In this document: positions 6,172 through 11,787 of the stretch, piece by piece | How positions within the stretch are numbered: position 1 is the first letter of the stretch | Layout of the letters: every line of letters begins with the position of its first letter | Assembly (NCBI GenBank): GCA_040235375.1 | Contig: JBECKQ010000133.1 | Location: 1-11,787 of the forward strand | From: JBECKQ01 sp040235375 | GTDB lineage: Bacteria > Planctomycetota > Phycisphaerae > UBA1845 | Direction: 5' to 3' | DNA length: 11,787 bases | Made by a program: the position numbers and the translations under genes | The notes under the pieces: generated by a model | Database searches by the model: none | The model's input: the letters and a program-made list of their open reading frames with translations, nothing else | What the model was told of the DNA's origin: nothing

Positions 6172-7992
6172 GTGGCGCTTCCCTACAATCGACGTACGCA
6201 CTTTAACGGCGAGCTTCGCAAGGAACACGTCGGCCAGGAGGTCCTCCTGGTCGGTTGGGCGCAGACGGCCCGCGACCTGGGCGGGATGCGGTTCATCGAC
6301 ATCCGCGACTATACCGGCATCACGCAGGTCAAGTTCAATCCGCAGACGGATCCGCAGGCTCACCAGATCGCCGGTGCGATCCGCCGCGAATTCGTCCTCG
6401 CCGTGCGCGGCACGGTGGTGGCCCGCGGTGAGAACGTGAACCCGAAGGTCCCCACGGGCGAAATCGAGGTCGAGGCCCGCGAGGTGGATATCCTCAGCAA
6501 GGCCGATACGCCGCCGTTCAGCATCGAGGACGAGGACGAAGGCAGCGAGGAGGCGCGGCTGAAATACCGCGTCGTCGATCTGCGCCGCCCGCGGATGCAG
6601 AGAATCATGCGCCTGCGGCACCGTCTGGCCAAGGCGGCCCGCGACTACTTCGCCGAGCAGGGGTTCGTCGAGATCGAGACGCCGTTCCTCGGCAAGTCCA
6701 CGCCGGAGGGGGCCCGCGACTACTTGGTTCCGTCGCGCGTGCAGTTGGGGCACTTCTACGCGCTGCCGCAGTCGCCGCAACTGTACAAGCAACTCTTCAT
6801 GATGGCCGGCTTCGATCGGTACTGCCAGATCGTGCGCTGCTTCCGGGATGAGGACCTGCGGGCGGACCGCCAGCCGGAGTTTACGCAGGTCGACCTCGAG
6901 ATGGCTTTCGTTCAGGTGGACGACGTGCTCGAATGCGTCGAGGGCGCGGTGCAAAGCATGTTCCGCGAAGGCATCGGCGTCGAGGTGACTACGCCGTTTC
7001 CGCGGATGACCTACACCGACGCGATGAACCGGTTCGGCATCGACCGGCCGGACCTGCGCTTCGGCCTCGAGCTTCAGGACGTGACCGACGTCGTGCGTGA
7101 CACGGAATTCGCCGTGTTCAAGGACGCGATCGCGGCCGGGGGGGTCGTCAAGTGCATCGTCGTTCCCGGCGGGGCCGAACTGACCCGCAATGTGACCGAC
7201 GGGCTGACTGAGGAGCTTCGCGGTATCGGCGCCGGCGGCCTGCCGCTGGTCAAGGTGATCAAGAACGCCAGCGGCGAGCCCGAGCTTTCGACGGGCGTGG
7301 CCAAGTTCCTGCATGCCAAGCGCGACGAATTGATGCAGGCCGTCAACGCCGACATCGGCGACGCGATCTTCTTCATGCCGGGGCCGTGGGCGGACGTCTG
7401 CAAGCATCTGCATCACTTGCGAACGCGCCTGGCCGAGATTCTGAAACTCGTGCCGGCCGATCAATGGAACCTGCTGTGGGTGGTCGATTTCCCGCTGTTC
7501 GAGTGGGACGAGCACGAGCAGCGCTACTTCAGCCTGCACCATCCGTTCACGTCGCCGCGCGACGAGGACGTGGCGCTGCTTGACACCAACCCCGGCAAGG
7601 TGATGGCCAAGGCATACGACCTGACGCTGAACGGCATCGAGATGGCCGGGGGCAGCATTCGAATTCACAGCCGCGATGTCCAGGCGAAGGTCTTCAGTCT
7701 GCTCGGCATCAGCGAGGAGGAGGCCCACGAGAAGTTCCAGTTTTTGATGGACGCCTTGCGTTTCGGCGCTCCGCCGCACGGCGGCATCGCGATGGGGTTT
7801 GACCGTTTCGTGATGATGCTGGGCAAGCAGGAGTCGCTGCGCGACGTGATCGCGTTTCCGAAGACGCAGCGAGCGTATTGCCCGCTGACGGGAGCGCCGG
7901 GCGCGGTGCGTCCCGAGCAGATGGTCGAGTTGGGCGTCGACTTCCGCCCGGAGATCAAGGCGAAGCTGGAGAGACAGAACAAATCCTCCTAG
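6172..7992 (+). CDS. aspS: Aspartyl-tRNA synthetase
   Basis: AspRS charges tRNA-Asp with aspartate using ATP in the cytoplasm (EC 6.1.1.12). From GTG 6172 the product is 606 residues, near the usual 585-600; AGGAG lies 8 bases upstream. The frame is open further upstream (to 5944) but that part has no synthetase similarity. Domains: OB-fold anticodon-binding domain about 22-110 (VLLVGWAQTARDLGGMRFID at 24-43); class II core with FLGKSTPEGARDYLVPSRV (172-190), SPQLYKQLFMMAGFDRYCQI (201-220), motif 2 RCFRDEDLRADRQPEFTQVD (222-241); the bacterial GAD insertion about 298-415; and motif 3 GGIAMGFDRFVMMLG (537-551) with the ATP-contacting arginine. Leu36 in RDLGG matches E. coli rather than the histidine reported for some non-discriminating enzymes, which weakly suggests a tRNA-Asp-specific enzyme. 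Confidence 0.97.
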   Translation: MALPYNRRTHFNGELRKEHVGQEVLLVGWAQTARDLGGMRFIDIRDYTGITQVKFNPQTDPQAHQIAGAIRREFVLAVRGTVVARGENVNPKVPTGEIEVEAREVDILSKADTPPFSIEDEDEGSEEARLKYRVVDLRRPRMQRIMRLRHRLAKAARDYFAEQGFVEIETPFLGKSTPEGARDYLVPSRVQLGHFYALPQSPQLYKQLFMMAGFDRYCQIVRCFRDEDLRADRQPEFTQVDLEMAFVQVDDVLECVEGAVQSMFREGIGVEVTTPFPRMTYTDAMNRFGIDRPDLRFGLELQDVTDVVRDTEFAVFKDAIAAGGVVKCIVVPGGAELTRNVTDGLTEELRGIGAGGLPLVKVIKNASGEPELSTGVAKFLHAKRDELMQAVNADIGDAIFFMPGPWADVCKHLHHLRTRLAEILKLVPADQWNLLWVVDFPLFEWDEHEQRYFSLHHPFTSPRDEDVALLDTNPGKVMAKAYDLTLNGIEMAGGSIRIHSRDVQAKVFSLLGISEEEAHEKFQFLMDALRFGAPPHGGIAMGFDRFVMMLGKQESLRDVIAFPKTQRAYCPLTGAPGAVRPEQMVELGVDFRPEIKAKLERQNKSS

Positions 7993-7994
7993 GC

Positions 7995-8043
7995 GCCGCC
8001 AAGTCCAAGGCTATGCAAACAGTTTGCCTCTGAACCTGGCGGC
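7995..8043. other. Nested inverted repeats after aspS
   Basis: GCCGCCA (7995-8001) pairs with TGGCGGC (8037-8043), and inside lies an exact dyad GCAAAC-A-GTTTGC (8015-8027). This covers most of the 69 bases between aspS and the methyltransferase gene. There is no T-run, so it is not a standard terminator. It could be an attenuating RNA structure, an operator or chance in GC-rich DNA. The AGGGG ribosome site of the next gene starts 4 bases beyond it. Confidence 0.35.
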
Positions 8044-8061
8044 AATCAGGGGCACTCCAAC

Positions 8062-8721
8062 ATGACCGGCATGTTCCGACGACGGTTGCGCAATCTCCGC
8101 CGGCGGGTGTTCGCTTTCGCAATGCACCACGCCGGGGACACTTACGAGCCGCTGCTCGCGATCTGGAAACAGCAACTGCTCGCGAACATCACCGGCAAAG
8201 TGCTCGAAATCGGCTTCGGAACGGGCACCAACCTGCAGTACCTGGCACGGGGTACCCGCTGGGCCGGCGTGGACATAAGCCCGTACATGATTCGCTACGC
8301 TCGGACGGCCATCGACCAGACGGCAGGCATCCAAATGCCGATCGTCGGCGATGCAGTTCGCCTCCCGTTTGGGGATGAATCATTCGACGCCGTCATCTGC
8401 ACACACGTGCTGTGCAGCGTCAGCCGGCCCGATGATGTCGTGAAAGAAATCTTGCGCGTGCTGCGATCCGGCGGGCGGTTTGCATTTCTCGAGCACGTAG
8501 CCGCCCCAGCCGGCAGCAGCCTGCGGCGCACCCAGCGCCGCATCCGGCCGCTGTGGCGCGTGATCGGCGACGGATGCGAGCCTGACCGAACCACCGGCCT
8601 GACCATCAAATCGGCCGGCTTCGCCCGCGTGGACTACCGGCGCATTGCCATCGACCTGCCGATCGTCCGGCCCCACATCGCCGGCAGCGCGTGGAAGGCC
8701 GAACCGCCCCACCGCGGCTGA
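8062..8721 (+). CDS. Class I SAM-dependent methyltransferase, METTL7/TMT1-like
   Basis: A 219-residue protein; ATG 8062 has AGGGG 9 bases upstream. It carries the SAM-binding motif I VLEIGFGTGTNLQYL (47-61), an acidic residue D71 ending the second strand (WAGVDISPYMI), GDAVRLPF (96-103), FDAVICTHVLCSV (108-120) and the post-motif EILRVLRSGGRFAFLEHVAAP (split as 129-138 and 139-149). The order EIGFGTGTNL, LEHVAAP, RIRPLWR, DGCEPDR (170-176) and the end RPHIAGSA (203-210) resemble the METTL7A/B (TMT1) group and its bacterial relatives more than UbiE. Animal members methylate thiols, but that substrate should not be carried over to a bacterial protein. The basic N-terminus (FRRRLRNLRRR) could favour membrane contact. 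It follows aspS on the same strand and converges on the PrpD-like gene 20 bases away. Confidence 0.85.
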   Translation: MTGMFRRRLRNLRRRVFAFAMHHAGDTYEPLLAIWKQQLLANITGKVLEIGFGTGTNLQYLARGTRWAGVDISPYMIRYARTAIDQTAGIQMPIVGDAVRLPFGDESFDAVICTHVLCSVSRPDDVVKEILRVLRSGGRFAFLEHVAAPAGSSLRRTQRRIRPLWRVIGDGCEPDRTTGLTIKSAGFARVDYRRIAIDLPIVRPHIAGSAWKAEPPHRG

Positions 8722-8728
8722 CGCCGCG
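8713..8728. terminator. GC-rich hairpin at a convergent gene junction
   Basis: CGCGGC (8713-8718) and GCCGCG (8723-8728) form a 6-base stem with loop TGAC. The TGA stop of the methyltransferase lies in the loop. It sits at the convergent junction with the PrpD-like gene and could act on either strand, but there is no T-run on the plus side, so termination is only a possibility. Confidence 0.3.
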
Positions 8729-8741
8729 CGCTCCCGCCGCG

Positions 8742-10118
8742 CTACCGATCGGCAACTGCCAGCTTCATCAGCTCGCCGGCGTCATCTAGCGCTTCGAGAT
8801 TCAGGATCGCGTCCTGGATCGCCTTGCGGCGCTTCTCGGAGAAGTGCTCGCCCGCCAGCGCGTCGAACTTCACGGTCAGCTCTTCAATGCTCATCGGGTT
8901 GCGATAGTCGCCGGTCGGCACGTCCACCCGCGCGGAATACTCGCCGCCACTCTTGGTCTTGACCGTCACGCGGGCCGGCTGCTTGGCGGGGAATAGCGAC
9001 TCGAACTCCGGATTGGCCACGGCCTTCACCGCATCCATCAGCGGCTGCAGCTTCGGGTCGCGAATCCGCTCGTTCTTGAACTGCTGCGGCGTGACCTGCC
9101 CGTCAGCGATGGCAACGGCCAGGCAGTATGGCATCGAATGATCGGCCGTCTCCTTCGATGTCGGCCGGTACTTGGCAGGATCGGAGAGGATGTCCGCCGC
9201 GCGGGCGATCGTCTCGACAATGATCTCGGCGACGTCGTCCGGCTTGATGCGATGCTCCTTGACCACCTGCATCAGGGCGGTCAGCGGCGAATGCGTGAGC
9301 GCCTCGATCGGGTAGGCCTTCATGCCGCACTCGGTGATCTTGAACTTGCGGCCGCCGAGCCCCTCGGTCAGGCGATCGAGATTCCACTTCGGCCCCATGC
9401 AATGCACGAGGCCCTCCTTGCCGTCGATCACGTGCTCGGGACCGCTGTAGCCCTTCTGGGCCAGCAGCGCGGCCTGCACGCCCGCCTGAGTGGCCAGCGG
9501 ATCGACCGTGTTCTTCATCATGGTCAGCTTGCCCGCAGTGACCGCCCCGAGCGTGCAGGAGTGCGACGCGCTGATGCCGATAGCGTGCTGAATCCGCCCG
9601 GCATCGAGCTTGAGCATCCGCCCGGCCGCCATGGGCGAGGCGAACGCGGTGAGCGTGGCGTGGTGCCAGCCCTTCTCGCGGATTCCCGGCTCGCCGGCCT
9701 CGCACAGGCGCATCTCCATCTCGTAGGCGATGATGATGCCGACGATCAACTCCCTGCCGGAAAGATGCTTCCACTCGCAGATGGTCGTGGCGGCGGGGAT
9801 GATGTCCGACGGGTGGCAGGGGTCGGCCTTCCAGTAGATGTCGTTGTAGTCCATGGCGCGGATGGCCAGGGCGTTGTACAGCGCGGCGTTGACGGGCGAA
9901 TTGCGGTGGCCGCATCCGAAAAACGTACACTCCGGCGCGCCGCCCATCTCGGCGAGATGCTCGAGCAGCATTTCGCAGTCTTCCTGGCGGTATCCGCTGA
10001 GGGCGCAGCCGACGGAGTCGAACAAAAACCGCTTGGCTGCATCGACCGCCTCGGGGGTAATGTCGTCGTATTGCAGGTTTGCCGCCCACTCGCTGAGCGT
10101 GGCCGTAATGGTCGCCAT
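8742..10118 (-). CDS. MmgE/PrpD family protein (2-methylcitrate dehydratase-like)
   Basis: A 458-residue product. The frame is open to 10145, but ATG 10118 is preceded by AGGAGG 8 bases upstream, an almost ideal site. Family landmarks: FLFDSVGCALSGY (31-43), AIRAMDYNDIYWKADPCHPSD (split 85-94 and 95-105, with D93 and H102), GWHHATLTAFASPMAAGRML (150-169), GISASHSCTLGAVTAGKLTM (181-200) and the late DHSMPYCLAVAIADG (326-340). These match the two-domain MmgE/PrpD fold, whose characterised members include 2-methylcitrate dehydratase of the propionate-degrading methylcitrate cycle and cis-aconitate decarboxylase. No prpB, prpC or acnB homologue is in the window, so the exact substrate cannot be settled and I give no symbol. 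The zinc-ribbon/LemA gene ends 104 bases upstream on the same strand, with a plausible separate promoter between them. Confidence 0.9.
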   Translation of the reverse strand: MATITATLSEWAANLQYDDITPEAVDAAKRFLFDSVGCALSGYRQEDCEMLLEHLAEMGGAPECTFFGCGHRNSPVNAALYNALAIRAMDYNDIYWKADPCHPSDIIPAATTICEWKHLSGRELIVGIIIAYEMEMRLCEAGEPGIREKGWHHATLTAFASPMAAGRMLKLDAGRIQHAIGISASHSCTLGAVTAGKLTMMKNTVDPLATQAGVQAALLAQKGYSGPEHVIDGKEGLVHCMGPKWNLDRLTEGLGGRKFKITECGMKAYPIEALTHSPLTALMQVVKEHRIKPDDVAEIIVETIARAADILSDPAKYRPTSKETADHSMPYCLAVAIADGQVTPQQFKNERIRDPKLQPLMDAVKAVANPEFESLFPAKQPARVTVKTKSGGEYSARVDVPTGDYRNPMSIEELTVKFDALAGEHFSEKRRKAIQDAILNLEALDDAGELMKLAVADR

Positions 10119-10170
10119 GGTGTCCGCCTCCTGAAATCGGATCATTCCGCGTTGGATCCAGCAGGCGGGT

Positions 10171-10198
10171 ATCGTAGAAGCGGGCGATCAGGATTCAA
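10171..10198 (-). promoter_or_regulatory. Candidate promoter for the MmgE/PrpD gene
   Basis: On the minus strand TTGAAT (10198-10193) and TACGAT (10176-10171) are 16 bases apart; each matches the sigma-70 consensus at 4 of 6 positions. The -10 lies about 53 bases upstream of the ATG, in a gap of 104 bases with no other signal. This suggests the gene can be transcribed independently of the LemA-TPM operon. Confidence 0.4.
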
Positions 10199-10222
10199 GA
10201 CGCGCCCTGGGACGACGCGGCG

Positions 10223-10936
10223 TCAACCGCCTCCGGGTTTTTGGGAGAAGTTGACCTTGGGCGCGGCGCGGGCGGCCTCCTCGACCTTGAAGTACTCGGC
10301 AGGGCCCACGCCCGCGAGGTTCGCATAGATGCGCCCGGTGACGGTGCGGATGTACGTGTCCAGGCGCTTCACCGCGTCGTTGTAGCGCATGCGCTCCACG
10401 GCCAGTCGGTTTTCCGTACCCTCGAGCGAGTCCTGCAACTTCAGAAAGGACTGGTTGGCTTTCAACTCGGGGTACTGCTCGCGCAGAACCAGCAGGCGCG
10501 ACAGGGCACGCTCGAGTCCCTGCGCCGCCTCGATCTTGCCCGCGCGAGTATCGGCCTGAAAGTAGGCTTTGCGGGCGTTGGCGACGCCGAGGAAGACCTC
10601 CTTCTCGTGCTCCGAATAGCCCTTGACGGTTTCAACGAGATTGGGGATCAGGTCGTAGCGGCGCTGGAGTTGGTTTTCCACCTGGGCCCAAGCGCTCTTG
10701 ACCTGCTCGTCGAGCGCGATCACGTGGTTGTAACCACTGTACAGGCAGCCACCCACGATGAGCACGCAGACGATAATGATGATGACGATGAACCCGACGA
10801 TCTTTCCAGCTCTCATCGGTCGGCCTCCAGGAGTAACCGCGCTCGCGAGCATCGAAGCGCCGCAGGACGCGCAGTAGCTCGCTTCCGCGGCATTCAGGGC
10901 ACCGCAGTTTGGACAGCGTTTGTCACCAGCTTGCAC
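10223..10936 (-). CDS. LemA family protein with N-terminal zinc ribbon
   Basis: From GTG 10936 the product is 237 residues. Residues 8-25 are a zinc ribbon (C8-x2-C11-x10-C22-x2-C25, KRCPNCGALNAAEASYCASC). Residues about 45-66 are a membrane segment (VGFIVIIIIVCVLIVGGCLY), then the LemA helical domain follows with its hallmark YNHVIALDEQVKSAWAQVEN (69-88) and QRRYDLIPNLVETVKGYSEH (91-110), and a later ENRLAVERMRYNDAVKRLD. LemA is widespread, with no settled biochemical role. The GTG overlaps the end of the TPM gene by 14 bases and has GGAGG 8 bases upstream. A second start, ATG 10816, has GGAGG 7 bases upstream and would give a plain 197-residue LemA without the ribbon. The ribbon codons are intact and in frame, so I prefer the longer form, but both may be made. 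Confidence 0.8.
   Translation of the reverse strand: MQAGDKRCPNCGALNAAEASYCASCGASMLASAVTPGGRPMRAGKIVGFIVIIIIVCVLIVGGCLYSGYNHVIALDEQVKSAWAQVENQLQRRYDLIPNLVETVKGYSEHEKEVFLGVANARKAYFQADTRAGKIEAAQGLERALSRLLVLREQYPELKANQSFLKLQDSLEGTENRLAVERMRYNDAVKRLDTYIRTVTGRIYANLAGVGPAEYFKVEEAARAAPKVNFSQKPGGG
10824..10828 (-). promoter_or_regulatory. Internal ribosome-binding site for a short LemA form
   Basis: GGAGG on the minus strand, 7 bases before ATG 10816, inside the zinc-ribbon/LemA frame. It is a strong match and marks the start a gene finder would probably choose if it ignored the zinc ribbon. The competing site (GGAGG, 10945-10949) lies in the Gly-rich codons of the TPM gene, where GGTGGAGGT strings arise anyway. 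Confidence 0.55.
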
Positions 10937-11723
10937 CGCCACCACCTCCACCAGACATCCCGCCACCACCAAACCCTCCGAATCCGCCGCCGCCAAAGCC
11001 GCCACCGAAGCCACCGCCCCAGGATGACCCTCGCCCGCCCAGCATGTTCCCCAACATGCCTCCGATGAACAGGCCGGGCAGCAGACCTCCGCCCCCCCAA
11101 CGACCATAGTAGCGCCGCCGTCGAGAAAGCGAACTGATCAGCAGCAGAATGACAATCAGGGGGACAATTACGCCGCAGCACGGCGCGGCCGCCGGCCGCC
11201 TCCGAACCTGCACGACGCGGCCCTGCAGTTTGACGCCCTCACTGGCGGCGACTTTCTGCGCCACCTGATCGGTGAGCCACTCGAGGCCGGCGGAATACTC
11301 GCCTTTGGAGAAGAACCTCGCCGCTGCCGCCCGCGATTCCGTCCCCGCCCATGAGTCCGGCAGGACAGCCTCGAGCCCGTAGCCGGTATGGATCCGGACT
11401 TTGCGTCCCTCGACAGTCAGGGCGATGAGCGCCCCGTTGTCCTTGCCCTTCTGGCCGAGCTTCCACATGTCGTATTGGTGCTGGACGAAATCGAAGAAGT
11501 CCTCGCCGTCGGTGTTCTTGACGGTCAGCACCTTGACCTGTGCCCCTGTTTTCTGCTGCAGCTCGAGCAGGAGGGCATTGAGTCGTTGCTGCGTGCCGGC
11601 ACTGATGACGCCCGCCGTGTCCACGACGAACGCGCCGGTGTCCGGGATGGTCATCTCCGCCCGACTGGCAATCGGTGCGATGGCCAGAAGGCAGCATGCA
11701 ATGGCGATGTGCCTACCAGGCAT
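10923..11723 (-). CDS. TPM-domain (YgcG-like) secreted, membrane-anchored protein with Gly-rich tail
   Basis: A 266-residue protein starting at ATG 11723 with GGGGA 8 bases upstream; an earlier ATG (11750) would put nine residues before the signal peptide. Residues 1-22 are a signal peptide (hydrophobic core CCLLAIAPIA, likely cleavage after ASRA). Residues 24-160 are the TPM domain: DTAGVISAGTQQRLNALLLE (35-54), AQVKVLTVKNTDGEDFFDF (61-79), KDNGALIALTVEGRKVRIHT (94-113) and GYGLEAVLPD (114-123). Residues 184-199 are a membrane segment followed by RRRR, so the TPM domain faces outward. Residues 210-266 are a Gly/Phe-rich tail ending in ASW, typical of YgcG-like proteins. TPM proteins have been linked to photosystem II repair (plant TLP18.3) and often sit beside LemA, as here. 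It overlaps the genes on both sides, indicating one operon. Confidence 0.9.
   Translation of the reverse strand: MPGRHIAIACCLLAIAPIASRAEMTIPDTGAFVVDTAGVISAGTQQRLNALLLELQQKTGAQVKVLTVKNTDGEDFFDFVQHQYDMWKLGQKGKDNGALIALTVEGRKVRIHTGYGLEAVLPDSWAGTESRAAAARFFSKGEYSAGLEWLTDQVAQKVAASEGVKLQGRVVQVRRRPAAAPCCGVIVPLIVILLLISSLSRRRRYYGRWGGGGLLPGLFIGGMLGNMLGGRGSSWGGGFGGGFGGGGFGGFGGGGMSGGGGGGASW
10935..11018 (-). repeat. Gly-codon low-complexity tract in the TPM gene
   Basis: Near-uniform GGN codons with scattered TTT/TTC encode the GGFGGGFGGGGFGGFGGGG part of the tail. The reverse strand is an open Pro-rich frame for the same reason and is not a gene. Repeats of this sort change length easily by slippage. Confidence 0.7.
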
Positions 11724-11787
11724 CGACGATATCCCCAAGCTTGTCGACATCGCTGTACAACTGATCGAACTGCTCCCAATTGTGCAT
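11713..11787 (-). CDS. C-terminal end of an unknown gene (partial)
   Basis: The last 24 codons before the right edge read MHNWEQFDQLYSDVDKLGD followed by IVDAW and TAG at 11715-11713. The stop lies 8 bases inside the TPM gene, an 11-base overlap, which is the spacing of a real upstream gene in the same operon. It is not possible to say whether the methionine at the very edge is the start or an internal residue. The acidic, helix-like end is not diagnostic of a family, and I do not recognise it. Confidence 0.45.
   Translation of the reverse strand: MHNWEQFDQLYSDVDKLGDIVDAW

Noticed and set aside
6169..7779. A 536-codon open frame on the minus strand across aspS
   Set aside because: Antisense shadow of aspS, with no motif and no ribosome site.
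9138..10328. A 396-codon plus-strand frame opposite the MmgE/PrpD gene
   Set aside because: Shadow frame; the minus strand carries an unmistakable family protein with an AGGAGG site.
10909..11109. A Pro-rich plus-strand frame
   Set aside because: It is the reverse complement of the Gly-rich tail of the TPM protein.

Overview
The window reads as ordinary, GC-rich bacterial chromosome. Planctomycetota is the most likely source. Three things point that way: short palindromic intergenic repeats of the 'CACGGGCTTCCAGCCCGTG' type (229-277); two copies of a motif whose translation reads like PHGRGSD (3280-3305 and 3545-3568), which I recall as common between genes in planctomycete genomes; and an ECF sigma factor coupled to a very long, proline/serine/alanine-rich anti-sigma-like membrane protein. 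This is inference from style, since there is no rRNA or phylogenetic marker set to confirm it. I saw no phage, transposase, CRISPR array, tRNA or rRNA.

Layout. Left edge, minus strand (1-524): the start of a membrane-anchored protein that looks like an SPFH/band-7 protein, preceded by a 63-residue single-pass membrane protein with a C-terminal zinc ribbon. A palindromic repeat lies between them. Plus strand (787-3198): adenine deaminase (ade) followed after 6 bases by rsmG, the 16S rRNA m7G methyltransferase. A 374-base non-coding stretch (3199-3572) carries two kinds of repeat. Minus strand (3573-5884): an ECF sigma factor gene whose stop overlaps the start of a 548-residue, cysteine-free anti-sigma-like protein. 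Plus strand (6172-8721): aspS (aspartyl-tRNA synthetase), then a small SAM methyltransferase resembling the METTL7/TMT1 group. Minus strand (8742-11787): an MmgE/PrpD-family protein, a zinc-ribbon/LemA protein, a secreted TPM-domain (YgcG-like) protein with a Gly-rich tail, and the last 24 codons of an unknown gene.

How the genes relate. Three groups look functionally joined. (1) The sigma and anti-sigma genes overlap by ATGA and should form one signalling module. (2) The TPM and LemA genes overlap and match the well-known LemA-TPM pairing; the gene upstream also overlaps the TPM gene, so at least three genes are translationally linked. (3) ade and rsmG are probably cotranscribed, although their activities are unrelated. 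The SPFH-like and zinc-ribbon genes at the left and the TPM and zinc-ribbon/LemA genes at the right belong to families that co-occur in other bacteria (for example the B. subtilis ydjFGHI cluster), but here 10 kb of other genes separate them.

I found no clearly new multi-gene system. The points most worth a second look are the cysteine-free anti-sigma protein with its large unrecognised outer region, the zinc ribbon fused in frame to LemA with two competing starts, and the composite repeat between rsmG and the anti-sigma gene.
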